The notes under the pieces are model-generated. The model made no database searches and was not told the DNA's origin. It was given only the letters and a program-made list of their open reading frames with translations. Positions 25,398 to 33,845 of a stretch of 64,000 bases of DNA are shown here, piece by piece (position 1 is the stretch's first letter; the number at the start of each line of letters is the position of its first letter). The position numbers and the translations under genes were made by a program. This DNA is from Streptomyces celluloflavus. GTDB taxonomy: Bacteria > Actinomycetota > Actinomycetes > Streptomycetales > Streptomycetaceae. The stretch lies in the NCBI GenBank assembly GCA_000720995.1, contig JOEL01000004.1, positions 1 to 64,000 of the forward strand. Direction: 5' to 3'.

Positions 25398-25676
25398 TCA
25401 GGCGGCGTGTCCCTTCTTGCCGCGGAGCACCGCCCAGAGCCGGTCGCCGACGCCGACGATGACGATCGCACCGACCAGTTGCAGCAGATGCCTGGTCCAG
25501 TCGACGCCCTTGGTGTCGTTCACCCCGATGCCGGTGGCCAGCCAGTTGCCGAGGACGCTGCCCAGCATGCCGAAGATCACGGTCAGCCAGAGCGGGATCT
25601 GCTGCTTGCCCGGGAGGATGGCCTTCGCGATCAGGCCGAGGATCAGGCCCACGATGACGGCCCACAACCAGTTCAT
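25398..25676 (-). CDS. GlsB/YeaQ/YmgE-type stress membrane protein
   Basis: The 92-residue protein has the transglycosylase-associated/GlsB fold with three membrane helices: WLWAVIVGLILGLIAKAILP, IPLWLTVIFGMLGSVLGNWL and LLQLVGAIVIVGVGDRLWAV. The glycine-rich pattern GLILGLIAK and GMLGSVLGNWL is diagnostic. Members are induced by general stress in several bacteria but their biochemical role is unknown. ATG 25676 follows GAGGCGAC. Single gene. Confidence 0.9.
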   Translation of the reverse strand: MNWLWAVIVGLILGLIAKAILPGKQQIPLWLTVIFGMLGSVLGNWLATGIGVNDTKGVDWTRHLLQLVGAIVIVGVGDRLWAVLRGKKGHAA

Positions 25677-25896
25677 GTCGCCTCCTCGTGCGGGGCGGTG
25701 CGGGGAACCGTGCCCCGTCAGTGTCGCTCCGCACCGGGTACGGCGCACGCCGGAGCGGGTCGTCCACCGGGTGTCCGGCCGGACCCGGTCGTCCGGTGGC
25801 ACGCCCCGGTCTCGAACGCGGCGCAGCCGCGGCGTACCGTGGGAAGTGTCCGGAACCGGGGAGAATCCGGCACGACTGACCAGGTGGTGGAACGTG

Positions 25897-26271
25897 ATGC
25901 GGAAGCAGCGCAGCACCGGGGCCTTCCAGATCACGGGAGCGCGTACGGGGCTGTCCGAGGATGTGCGGGGCCGGCAGCGCCGCTACGTGATCTCGATGGC
26001 GGTGCGGACGGTGGCGGTGGTGCTCTCCGTCGTGCTGTGGAACGTCGAGCGGCCCATCGCCATCGCGGCGCTGGTGCTGGGCCTCGGTCTTCCCTATATC
26101 GCGGTCGTCATCGCCAACGCGGGCCGGGAGAACGTCCCTTCGTTCCCCTCGACCTTCGTGGCGGCGCCGACCCGGCCGGAGCTGCCGGCGGGTGGCCCGG
26201 ACGACCGGGCCGAATCCGGGGTGAAGCCCGCGGAGGCGGGCACCGCGGACCCGGGGCGCGACCGCGGCTGA
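25897..26271 (+). CDS. DUF3099 family membrane protein
   Basis: The 124-residue protein has a conserved N-terminal FQITGARTGLSEDVRGRQRRY followed by two membrane helices (about 33-50 and 56-73), then a disordered Pro/Glu-rich tail. This is the actinobacterial DUF3099 pattern; the function is unknown. ATG 25897 directly follows an in-frame GTG (25894) with a weak ggtgg signal upstream. It is a single rightward gene, with a hairpin about 120 bases downstream. Confidence 0.8.
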   Translation: MRKQRSTGAFQITGARTGLSEDVRGRQRRYVISMAVRTVAVVLSVVLWNVERPIAIAALVLGLGLPYIAVVIANAGRENVPSFPSTFVAAPTRPELPAGGPDDRAESGVKPAEAGTADPGRDRG

Positions 26272-26394
26272 GCCGCGCGCGGCCTCGAAGGCTCAAGAAA
26301 AGCTCAGATCAATCATGTGGTTCCGGTGCACCAGTCACCATCCCCCATGACATACTGCGTACGCGCTCCGCATCCCCCGTCGGAGCGACGGACC

Positions 26395-26430
26395 GACGCC
26401 GGGCGGCTCCCCCCGTGGCTGCCCGGCGTC
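26395..26430. terminator. Hairpin after DUF3099 gene
   Basis: Gacgccgggc (26395-26404) pairs perfectly with gcccggcgtc (26421-26430), and the inner bases extend the stem with G-U pairs. It could end the DUF3099 transcript before the next rightward gene. Confidence 0.6.
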
Positions 26431-26468
26431 GTCATGTCCGCGGTCGCCGCGGACGTAGGGTTGAGGCT

Positions 26469-26714
26469 GTGAACTCCCCGAATCCCCCGAACTCCCCCGA
26501 GAGCGCCGTCATCTGCTCCGCCAAGGGCTGCCGTGCGGCCGCGGTGTGGGTGCTGGCCTGGAACAACCCGAAGCTGCACACTCCGGACCGCCGCAAGACC
26601 TGGCTGGCCTGCGAGGAGCACCGGGAGCATCTGTCGCAATTCCTCGGGATGCGCGGCTTCTTGAAGGATGTGGTGACGCTGGCGGAGTGGGAGGCGTCGG
26701 CCGCCGACCGCTGA
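26469..26714 (+). CDS. Small conserved Cys-containing protein
   Basis: The 81-residue product has VICSAKGCRAAAVWVLAWNN and WLACEEHREHLSQFLGMRGF. Two Cys spaced CxxxxC plus a later CxxH could form a zinc site. It is strongly conserved in Streptomyces by my recollection and is sometimes mislabelled acetone carboxylase in databases; at this size it cannot be that enzyme. GTG 26469 is used because it precedes the Asn/Pro-rich leader typical of homologues. It converges with moaA ten bases away. Confidence 0.75.
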   Translation: MNSPNPPNSPESAVICSAKGCRAAAVWVLAWNNPKLHTPDRRKTWLACEEHREHLSQFLGMRGFLKDVVTLAEWEASAADR

Positions 26715-26724
26715 GCGGAGCAGT

Positions 26725-27714
26725 TCAGCCGCCGATCGCGGACATCGGACGCTCGGGCTGGAGGAAGGCCGGATCGTCCAGCCCGGATCCCGCCTTCTTG
26801 CCCCACATCGCGAGCTTCCAGCGGCGGGCGATCTCCGCGTCCGGTGCGTCCGAGCGCAGGGCGGCCCGCAGGTCCGTCTCCTCGGTGGCGAACAGGCAGG
26901 TACGGATCTGGCCGTCGGCGGTGAGGCGGGTGCGGTCGCAGGCCCGGCAGAACGGGCGGGTGACGGAGGCGATGACGCCGACGCGGTGCGGGCCGCCGTC
27001 GACGATCCAGCGTTCGGCGGGTGCGGAGCCGCGTTCGGCCGAGTCCTCGGGGGTCAGCGTGAAGCGGGTCCGCAGCGAGGCGAGGATGTCACCGGCGGTG
27101 ACCATGCCGTCCCGCTGCCAGCCGTGCTGGGCGTCCAGCGGCATCTGCTCGATGAAGCGGAGTTCGTAGTCGTTCTCTACCGCCCAGGCGAGGAGGTCGG
27201 GGGCCTCGTCGTCGTTGAGGCCCGGCATCAGGACGGTGTTGACCTTGACCGGGGTCAGACCGGCGGCGCGGGCCGCCGCCAGGCCGCGCAGCACATCGGC
27301 GTGGCGCTTGCGGCGGGTCAGGGTCTGGAAGACGTCCGGCCGCAGGGTGTCCAGGGAGACGTTGACGCGGTCCAGGCCGGCGGCGCGCAGCGCGTCGGCG
27401 GTCCGTGCCAGGCCGATGCCGTTGGTGGTCAGGGAGAGCCGGGGGCGGGGGGTGAGGGCGGCGACGCGCTCGACGATGCCGGTCAGGCCGGGGCGGAGCA
27501 GCGGTTCACCGCCGGTGAAGCGGACCTCTTCGATGCCCAGGTCGGTCACCGCGATGCGGACGAGCCGGACGATCTCGTCGTCGCTGAGCAGATCCGGTTT
27601 GGCGAGCCATTGCAGGCCCTCTTCCGGCATGCAGTAGGTGCAGCGGAGATTGCACCGGTCGGTCAGCGAGACGCGCAGGTCGGTGGCAACGCGACCATAG
27701 GTGTCGATGAGCAC
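26725..27714 (-). CDS. moaA: GTP 3',8-cyclase MoaA
   Basis: The 329-residue radical-SAM enzyme starts molybdenum-cofactor synthesis by rearranging GTP. The SAM cluster motif is CNLRCTYC (C21, C25, C28), with GGEPLLRPG nearby. The C-terminal second iron-sulfur cluster ligands appear in FCRACDRTRLTADGQIRTCLF. The essential C-terminal Gly-Gly is present (SAIGG). GTG 27714 follows GGAGGGGG. It is isolated from other moa genes here. Confidence 0.96.
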   Translation of the reverse strand: MLIDTYGRVATDLRVSLTDRCNLRCTYCMPEEGLQWLAKPDLLSDDEIVRLVRIAVTDLGIEEVRFTGGEPLLRPGLTGIVERVAALTPRPRLSLTTNGIGLARTADALRAAGLDRVNVSLDTLRPDVFQTLTRRKRHADVLRGLAAARAAGLTPVKVNTVLMPGLNDDEAPDLLAWAVENDYELRFIEQMPLDAQHGWQRDGMVTAGDILASLRTRFTLTPEDSAERGSAPAERWIVDGGPHRVGVIASVTRPFCRACDRTRLTADGQIRTCLFATEETDLRAALRSDAPDAEIARRWKLAMWGKKAGSGLDDPAFLQPERPMSAIGG

Positions 27715-27803
27715 AGGGCCCCCTCCGCCGGAATGACTGATCAGTACCCTTCGAGCCTACGCGATGGGCCGGACGGCGAGCGGGCCGAAGAAGCACGGGG
27801 TGA

Positions 27804-27843
27804 GCCGGGGTGCCGTCATGGCGGGCTACGACGGCACCCCGGC
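27804..27843. terminator. Perfect 14-bp hairpin after symporter gene
   Basis: Gccggggtgccgtc (27804-27817) and its complement (27830-27843) flank a 12-base loop just past the symporter stop, separating that operon from moaA. Confidence 0.8.
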
Positions 27844-27861
27844 CCCGGGCGGCGGGGCGGC

Positions 27862-29499
27862 TCAGTGCGCGCCGGTCCCGGTGAGCGAGCGGACCTCCAG
27901 TTCGGCGTACTTCGCGGCGTCCGGCTCCTCCTTGGACAGCAGGGATCCCAGCCAGCCGAGCAGGAAGCCGAGCGGGATGGAGATCAGTCCCGGGTTCTCC
28001 AGCGGGAAGACGGCGAAGTCCGCGCCGGGGAACATCGAGGTCTCCTTGCCGGAGACGACCGGTGAGAAGAGGACCAGCAGGACGGAGGAGATGAGCCCGC
28101 CGTAGATGGACCACAGGGCGCCGGGGGTGGTGAACCGCTTCCAGAAGAGGCTGTAGAGGAGCGTCGGAAGGTTGGCGGAGGCGGCGACCGCGAAGGCGAG
28201 CGCGACCAGGCCCGCGACGTTCAGGCCGCGGGCGAAGACACCGAGGACGATGGCGACGGCGCCGATGCCGACGGTCGCCCAGCGGGCCGCCCGGACCTCC
28301 TCCTTCTCGGTGGCCGCGCCCTTGCGGAGGACGTTGACGTACAGGTCGTGGGCGAAGGACGAGGACGAGGCCAGGGTGAGTCCGGCGACCACCGCGAGGA
28401 TGGTGGCGAAGGCCACGGCCGAGATGACGGCGAGCAGGATCGCGCCGCCGGTGGAGCCCGCACCGCCGCCGATCTCCTGGGCGAGCAGCGGGGCCGCGGT
28501 GTTGCCGGCCTTGTTGGAGGCGGTGATCGTCCCGGGCGCGATGAGGGCGGCGGCGCCGAAGCCGAGCGCGATGGTCATCAGGTAGAAGACGCCGATGATG
28601 CCGATCGCCCAGTTCACGGACTTGCGGGCGGCCTTGGCCGTGGGGACCGTGTAGAAGCGGATGAGGATGTGCGGCAGGCCGGCGGTGCCCAGGACGAGGG
28701 CGATGCCCAGTGAGATGAAGTCGATCTTCGAGGTGGCGGTGGCGCCGTACTTCAGACCGGGCTCCAGGAAGGCGGCGCCCTTGCCGCTGTTCTCGGCGGC
28801 GGCGCCGAGCAGCGCGGAGATGTTGAAGTGGAACTTGAGCATCACCAGGAACGTGATCAGCAGGGTGCCGGCGATCAGCAGCACCGCCTTGACCATCTGG
28901 ACCCAGGTCGTCCCCTTCATACCGCCGATGGTGACGTACAGGATCATCACGATGCCGACGAGGACGACGACCAGGATCTTGCCCGTCTCGCTGGTGATGC
29001 CGAGGAGCAGGGTGACCAGGGCGCCCGCGCCGGCCATCTGGGCGAGCAGGTAGAAGATCGAGACGACGATGGTGGAGATGCCCGCGGCGGTGCGGACCGG
29101 GCGCCGGCGCATCCGGTAGGCGAGGACGTCGCCCATGGTGAACCGGCCCGAGTTGCGCAGCGGTTCGGCGACCAGCAGCAGCGCGACGAGCCAGGCGACG
29201 AGGAAGCCGATGGAGTAGAGGAAGCCGTCGTAGCCGAAGAGCGCGATGGCTCCGGCGATGCCGAGGAAGGACGCGGCGGACATGTAGTCGCCGGAGATGG
29301 CCAGGCCGTTCTGGAAGCCGCTGAACTGCCGGCCCCCGGCGTAGAAGTCCTCCGCTCCCCGGGTCTGCCGGCCGGCCCATACGGTGATGCCGAGGGTGAC
29401 GGCGACGAAGGCCGCGAAGAGCGTGATGATCAGGGTGCGGTGCTCGCCCGCGCCGCCGGCCGCGAGCTGGAGGGCGAGGGACTGCCGTACGGGGTTCAT
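27862..29499 (-). CDS. Cation/acetate symporter (SSS family, ActP-like)
   Basis: The 545-residue sodium:solute symporter has about thirteen membrane helices. ActP-like motifs include EDFYAGGRQFSGFQNGLAIS, GDYMSAASFLGIAGAIALFG, and GLTLASSSSFAHDLYVNVLR. It probably imports acetate or a similar short monocarboxylate with Na+ or H+. Its ATG (29499) overlaps the stop of the DUF485 gene as ATGA, the standard actP-yjcH pairing. A CRP-like site is found upstream of the operon at 29923-29936, and a hairpin terminator follows. Confidence 0.93.
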   Translation of the reverse strand: MNPVRQSLALQLAAGGAGEHRTLIITLFAAFVAVTLGITVWAGRQTRGAEDFYAGGRQFSGFQNGLAISGDYMSAASFLGIAGAIALFGYDGFLYSIGFLVAWLVALLLVAEPLRNSGRFTMGDVLAYRMRRRPVRTAAGISTIVVSIFYLLAQMAGAGALVTLLLGITSETGKILVVVLVGIVMILYVTIGGMKGTTWVQMVKAVLLIAGTLLITFLVMLKFHFNISALLGAAAENSGKGAAFLEPGLKYGATATSKIDFISLGIALVLGTAGLPHILIRFYTVPTAKAARKSVNWAIGIIGVFYLMTIALGFGAAALIAPGTITASNKAGNTAAPLLAQEIGGGAGSTGGAILLAVISAVAFATILAVVAGLTLASSSSFAHDLYVNVLRKGAATEKEEVRAARWATVGIGAVAIVLGVFARGLNVAGLVALAFAVAASANLPTLLYSLFWKRFTTPGALWSIYGGLISSVLLVLFSPVVSGKETSMFPGADFAVFPLENPGLISIPLGFLLGWLGSLLSKEEPDAAKYAELEVRSLTGTGAH

Positions 29500-29867
29500 G
29501 CGTCGCCCTCCAGGCGGGACTTGATGGCCTCGGCCTTGGGGTCGAGCCGGGTGGCGGCGTGGCGCGCGTACCACCAGGCGATGAGGAAGGTCGTGACGAA
29601 CTGGGCGATGCCGAGCAGGAAGGCGACGTTGACGTGGCCGAAGACCTGGACGGCCAGGAACCCGCCGGCGTAGCTCGACAGCAGGACGTACCCGAGGTAC
29701 CAGAGGACGAACGCGACGGTGAGCGGGAAGGCGAACGAGCGGTGGGAGCGGCGCAGTTCGGCGAATTCCGGACTCGACTGGGCCGCGGCGTAGTCGGGCG
29801 GACCGGGCGGACCGGGATCTGTGGACGGCTCGGGCAGTCCCGGGTCGGCGGGCGGTGCGGTGCTCAC
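29496..29867 (-). CDS. DUF485 membrane protein (YjcH-like)
   Basis: The 123-residue protein has a Pro-rich cytoplasmic N-terminus, then FAELRRSHRSFAFPLTVAFV opening two membrane helices (about 45-67 and 80-102), ending YARHAATRLDPKAEAIKSRL. This is the DUF485 pattern of YjcH, whose gene accompanies acetate permease in many bacteria. GTG 29867 follows AGGAGA seven bases upstream. It is the first gene of the two-gene symporter operon and probably assists that transporter. Confidence 0.9.
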   Translation of the reverse strand: MSTAPPADPGLPEPSTDPGPPGPPDYAAAQSSPEFAELRRSHRSFAFPLTVAFVLWYLGYVLLSSYAGGFLAVQVFGHVNVAFLLGIAQFVTTFLIAWWYARHAATRLDPKAEAIKSRLEGDA

Positions 29868-29922
29868 GGGGTCTCCTGAGGGGTGGCGGCCGGCGGCGAG
29901 CCCGCCGGTAAAGCTCGGGTAA

Positions 29923-29936
29923 GTGACGTGGATCAC
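29923..29936. promoter_or_regulatory. CRP-type palindrome upstream of the acetate symporter operon
   Basis: GTGACGTGGATCAC fits GTGA-N6-TCAC, the core of CRP/FNR-family operators. It lies 56 bases before the GTG of the DUF485-symporter operon and 263 before the divergent protease gene. CRP control of acetate-uptake genes is known in other bacteria; here the assignment is by motif only. Confidence 0.45.
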
Positions 29937-30198
29937 GCATCGTAGGGCCGGCGGAACCGCTGCGACAGGGGTCGGTTGGCTGAATTCCGGGGCGGGCCGG
30001 GGAGCACCCGGGGAACCCGCGCCCGCGGCGCCCCGGCCGCCGGCGGAGCTGCCGCAGTCCATGCCAATTCGCCGTCTCTGAAGGGTTTTCTCCCCAATCC
30101 ATTGATGTTCGCCGGTGATCGCCGATAACTTCACCTGTCATGCAGCCGCCCGTGCGCGACCCGCGCACGGGCGGCCTCACGGATGAGGTGGAGTACCC

Positions 30199-31704
30199 AT
30201 GGCACATCTCCGATCCAGACGGGTGCGGGCGCTGGCCGTACCGCTCGGACTGGCGCTGACCGCTTCCCTCGGCTTCCTCCCGAACGCGGCCACCGCCGCG
30301 ACCCCGGAGGCCACCGCGGTGACGGCCGACGGCCCGCTGCTCTCGTACGTCGTGAACACCACGCCCGGTCACGCCACGGTCGGCAAGGTGAAGAAGGCGA
30401 TCGCCAGGGCCGGGGGGAAGGTGATCACCGCCCATGAGCAGATAGGCGTGATCGTCGTCCATTCGGCCAACCCCGGCTTCGCGGCCGCCGTCCGGACCGT
30501 GCACGGCGTGCAGTCGGCGGGCGCCACCCGCACCGCGCCGATGAAGGCGACGGGCACCACCGACATCGGCAAACCGCAGAAGGTCGAGCTGCCCAAGGCC
30601 CAGCTCAAGGCGGCCGGCGCGGCCGCCGCGGCGAACGGCAAGGAGCCGCTGGAGCCCCTCCAGTGGGACATCGCCGCGATCAAGGCCGACAAGGCCGCGA
30701 AGGTGAACCCCGGCAGCCGGAACGTCACCGTCGCCGTCATCGACACCGGCGTGGACGACACCCACCCGGACCTGCGGCCGAACTTCTCGGCCAAGCAGTC
30801 CGCCAACTGCGTGGGCGGGGTGGCCGATACGTCCAAGGGTGCCTGGCGCCCCTACGACCCGGAGACCGACTACCACGGCACGCATGTCGCGGGCACCATC
30901 GCCGCGGCCCGCAACGGCGTCGGCGTGGCGGGTGTCGCCCCGGGCGTGAAGTTCTCCGCCATCAAGGTCAGTGAGCCCAAGACGCGCATGTTCTACGCCG
31001 AGAGCGTCGTCTGCGCCTTCGTCTTCGCGGCCGACCACGGTGTGCAGGTCACCAACAACAGCTACTACGTCGATCCCTGGATGTTCAACTGCAAGGATGA
31101 CGCCGACCAGGCCGCCATCCTGGACGCCGTCGGCCGGGCCGCGAAGTACGCCCAGCGCAAGGGCGCGGTCAACGTCGCCGCGGCGGGCAACTCCAACCTC
31201 GACCTGGGCGCCGACAAGGTCGTCGACACCGGCAGCCCCAACGACTCCACCCCCGTCACCCGCTCCGTCAGCCCGAAGACCTGCTGGGACGTGCCCACCC
31301 AGGTGCCGGGCACGGTGACGGTCGCGGCGACCGGTTCGCACCAGCTCAAGTCGGGCTACTCGAACTACGGTCTGGGCCAGATCGATGTGGCCGCGCCGGG
31401 CGGTGACTCGGCGCAGGTGCCCGAGCTGCCCGCCAAGAACGGCAACATCCTCTCCACGATGCCGGGCGGCGACTGGGCCTACCTGGCCGGCACGTCGATG
31501 GCGTCGCCGCATGTCGCGGGCGTCGCGGCGCTGCTCAAGAGCGTCCACCCGAAGGCCGGTCCGCAGGAGATCCAGTGGCTGCTCAAGCAGCAGGCGGACA
31601 ACCCGGGCTGCCCCACGGGCACCGCGAGCTGCACCGGCACGAAGCATGTCAACAGCCACTTCGGCTACGGCATCGTCAACGCGCTGAACGCGGTACGGAA
31701 GTAA
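30199..31704 (+). CDS. Secreted subtilisin-like serine protease (S8)
   Basis: The 501-residue prepro-enzyme has a signal peptide (about 1-34, ending AATA), a short I9-like propeptide (about 48-115, LLSYVVNTTPGHATVGKVKK) and a catalytic S8 domain. The triad is D182 (AVIDTGVDDTHPDL), H226 (HGTHVAGTIAA) and S433 (GTSMASPHVAGVAALL), with the oxyanion Asn in AAAGNSNLD. Four or more Cys in the mature part may form disulfides. It should degrade extracellular protein. ATG 30199 follows gaggtgg. A hairpin terminator follows. Confidence 0.95.
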   Translation: MAHLRSRRVRALAVPLGLALTASLGFLPNAATAATPEATAVTADGPLLSYVVNTTPGHATVGKVKKAIARAGGKVITAHEQIGVIVVHSANPGFAAAVRTVHGVQSAGATRTAPMKATGTTDIGKPQKVELPKAQLKAAGAAAAANGKEPLEPLQWDIAAIKADKAAKVNPGSRNVTVAVIDTGVDDTHPDLRPNFSAKQSANCVGGVADTSKGAWRPYDPETDYHGTHVAGTIAAARNGVGVAGVAPGVKFSAIKVSEPKTRMFYAESVVCAFVFAADHGVQVTNNSYYVDPWMFNCKDDADQAAILDAVGRAAKYAQRKGAVNVAAAGNSNLDLGADKVVDTGSPNDSTPVTRSVSPKTCWDVPTQVPGTVTVAATGSHQLKSGYSNYGLGQIDVAAPGGDSAQVPELPAKNGNILSTMPGGDWAYLAGTSMASPHVAGVAALLKSVHPKAGPQEIQWLLKQQADNPGCPTGTASCTGTKHVNSHFGYGIVNALNAVRK

Positions 31705-31713
31705 CTCCCCCGC

Positions 31714-31741
31714 CGGGCCGGACGGTTCGCGGTCCGGCCCG
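31714..31741. terminator. 10-bp hairpin after protease gene
   Basis: Cgggccggac (31714-31723) and gtccggcccg (31732-31741) with an eight-base loop, ten bases past the protease stop. Confidence 0.65.
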
Positions 31742-31880
31742 GTCCGGGCTCCGGCCCGGTCCGGTCCGGTCCGCCGGAGCGTCGGCCCTCGTCGCGGGCT
31801 CAGGTGGGCGGCGAGCGCGGTCCGCGCCGGACAGCCTTACCGGCGGCCACCTCGGACGGCGACGGCGACAGGTGGCCGGC

Positions 31881-32669
31881 TCAGACGGCCGTACCCGCCT
31901 CGCCGTACACCGGCGCCGGACGGGAGGGGACCGGGGGCCGGGGACCGGTCGCGGCGGACCGCAGGATGCCGACGGCCAGCGCGGACTGGGCCGCGGTGTA
32001 GGTGAGCATGACCCAGAACTGCGGGACGGGAAGCTGGGGCCAGTCGGCGATCCCGGTCGCGAGCAGGGTGTCCGAGAGCAGGAAGAGCAGCCCGCCGAGC
32101 GCGGCCCACGGCCCGGCCCGGAGCGCGCCGAAGGCCATCGCGGTGAGCAGCAGGCTGTACCCCGCCACCGGGATGCGCAGCCCGTGCGGCAGGTCCGGCC
32201 AGAGCAGCGCGACGGTGGCGGTCAGCGCGACGGCGTACGCCACGGCGGCCGCGGCCGTACGGGACCGCCGGCCGGCCGCGGGCGAACCGCGCCGGGCCAG
32301 GGCGGCGGAGGCGGGCGCCCCGCGCCGGACGAAGTGCGTCAGATAGCAGACGTGTCCGGCGGCGAAGGAGCCCATGCCCACCAGGAAGGCGGTGTCGCCG
32401 TCGAGTTGGAGGAAGGTGTCGCCGCCGCAGCCGAACAGCAGCCCGGCCGCGGGCAGCGGGGGGCCGCCGCGGACGAGGAGGTATCCGGCGAGCAGCGGCA
32501 TCAGCGCGGGCTTGGTGAGGTGGACGGCGGCGTCGGCCACGGCGCCGGGCCCGCCCGCCGTCCCGGCGCCCGCGCGGACCAGGAGGGCGACGAGATGGGC
32601 GACGGCCACGACGGCGCACACGACGAGCAGCGCCCGCGCGGCGCGCGCCCGCGGCTGTGGTGCGCTCAT
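31881..32669 (-). CDS. Lysoplasmalogenase (YhhN/TMEM86 family)
   Basis: The 262-residue integral membrane protein has about seven to eight helices. YhhN/TMEM86 signatures are HLTKPALMPLLAGYLL, LLFGCGGDTFLQLDGDTAFL (conserved Asp), MGSFAAGHVCYLTHFV and LFLLSDTLLATG. In animals the family hydrolyses the vinyl-ether bond of lysoplasmalogens; the bacterial substrate is presumed to be a related ether or lyso-lipid. Its ATG overlaps the stop of the upstream sterol-desaturase-like gene (ATGA). The shared operon suggests a joint lipid-modification job. Confidence 0.88.
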   Translation of the reverse strand: MSAPQPRARAARALLVVCAVVAVAHLVALLVRAGAGTAGGPGAVADAAVHLTKPALMPLLAGYLLVRGGPPLPAAGLLFGCGGDTFLQLDGDTAFLVGMGSFAAGHVCYLTHFVRRGAPASAALARRGSPAAGRRSRTAAAAVAYAVALTATVALLWPDLPHGLRIPVAGYSLLLTAMAFGALRAGPWAALGGLLFLLSDTLLATGIADWPQLPVPQFWVMLTYTAAQSALAVGILRSAATGPRPPVPSRPAPVYGEAGTAV

Positions 32670-33637
32670 GCGGCCCGCTCCCCCGCGCCGGCCCGCTTCC
32701 CCGCGCGCCCGGCGGTCGCCCGCGGCGCGCCCCGGGAACGTCCCCCGCCGCGCCCGGAGCTGTCGCCGGCCGCCGCGAGGGCGCCGGCACCCTCCGGCGG
32801 TCCGCCCGCCGCCGGCTGCCAGCCCGGTCCGCGGAACACCCGTCCGGCACGCTCGCGCCAGCTCCCCGCGGCCCGCAGGTCGCGCGCGATGGCGGCGTAC
32901 TCGTGGGTGGCCACCCGGAGCGGGTTGAAGGTGTCGATGTTCTTGGTGAGGCCGTAGACCGGCCGTTCGGTCTCCGGCACGAACGAGCCGAACATCCGGT
33001 CCCAGACGATCAGGATGCCGCCGAAGTTGCGGTCCAGGTAGCCGCCCTGCGAGGCGTGGTGGACGCGGTGGTGGGAGGGCGTGTTGAGGACGGCCTCGAA
33101 GGGCCTGGGCAGCTTGCCGATCCGCTCGGTGTGCACCCAGAACTGGTAGACGAGGTTCGCCGACGAGCAGAACGCGACGGCCGCCGGATGCACCCCGAGC
33201 GCGATCATCGGCAGATAGAACGGCCAGACGGTCCAGGTGGTCCACGGCTGGCGCAGCGCGGTGGTGAGGTTGAACTTCCGGCTGGAGTGGTGCACCACAT
33301 GGCAGGCCCACAGGATGCGGATGACGTGGTGCCCGCGGTGCGACCAGTAGTAGAAGAAGTCCTGCGCGAGCAGCATCAGCGGCACCGTCCACCACAGCAC
33401 GGGGATGCGCAGCGGGGTGAGTGCGTAGAGCGCGGTGTAGATCACCACGATGGGTATCTTCCACAGCGCGTCGAAGACGAGGCTGCCGATCCCCATGCCG
33501 ACGCTGGTGGCCGCGTCCCGGGCGTCGTAGCCCGCCGCGTCCTCGTCCGGATGCAGGCGGCAGCTCACCATCTCCACCACCGTGAGCAGGACAAAGGCGG
33601 GTACGGACCACAGGACGACATCGGGCAGATGCGGCAT
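32666..33637 (-). CDS. Sterol desaturase/fatty-acid hydroxylase family protein
   Basis: The 323-residue membrane di-iron enzyme has the three His-box clusters HRGHH, HVVHHSSRKFN and HRVHHASQ, embedded in four or so helices (PDVVLWSVPAFVLLTVVEMV, WKIPIVVIYTALYAL, VPLMLLAQDFFYYWSHRG). Family members hydroxylate or desaturate lipids, including the TMEM195 alkylglycerol monooxygenase. Sitting directly before a lysoplasmalogenase gene with a four-base overlap, it may act on an ether lipid; this is inference. A low-complexity Gly/Ala/Arg tail (from about 265) is not part of the enzyme core. Confidence 0.9.
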   Translation of the reverse strand: MPHLPDVVLWSVPAFVLLTVVEMVSCRLHPDEDAAGYDARDAATSVGMGIGSLVFDALWKIPIVVIYTALYALTPLRIPVLWWTVPLMLLAQDFFYYWSHRGHHVIRILWACHVVHHSSRKFNLTTALRQPWTTWTVWPFYLPMIALGVHPAAVAFCSSANLVYQFWVHTERIGKLPRPFEAVLNTPSHHRVHHASQGGYLDRNFGGILIVWDRMFGSFVPETERPVYGLTKNIDTFNPLRVATHEYAAIARDLRAAGSWRERAGRVFRGPGWQPAAGGPPEGAGALAAAGDSSGRGGGRSRGAPRATAGRAGKRAGAGERAA

Positions 33638-33653
33638 GCCCGCACCATAAATG

Positions 33654-33686
33654 CGGTAACAGGGGCGCCGCTAGAGGTTGTTACCG
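33654..33686. promoter_or_regulatory. Inverted repeat cggtaac/gttaccg in divergent region
   Basis: Cggtaac (33654-33660) and gttaccg (33680-33686) are 19 bases apart just upstream of the sterol-desaturase-like start (33637), a possible operator for a dimeric regulator. Only the symmetry supports this. Confidence 0.3.
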
Positions 33687-33845
33687 AGAAGTATGTGAGA
33701 CGCGCCGTCAGCTGTGTGGTGCGGTGCGGAGGCCGGCGGGGGCGGTTCGGCGGCGGCCCCGGCCCGCGGCCCGGCGGGGGCTGCGGTGCCCGGCGTCCGA
33801 CGGCGGTTCGGTGGCTGTCAGTGGCGGCCCGTATCCTCATTGACC

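Noticed and set aside
26469-26714. Acetone carboxylase subunit
   Set aside because: The protein is only 81 residues and lacks any carboxylase features; the label is a known database artefact.
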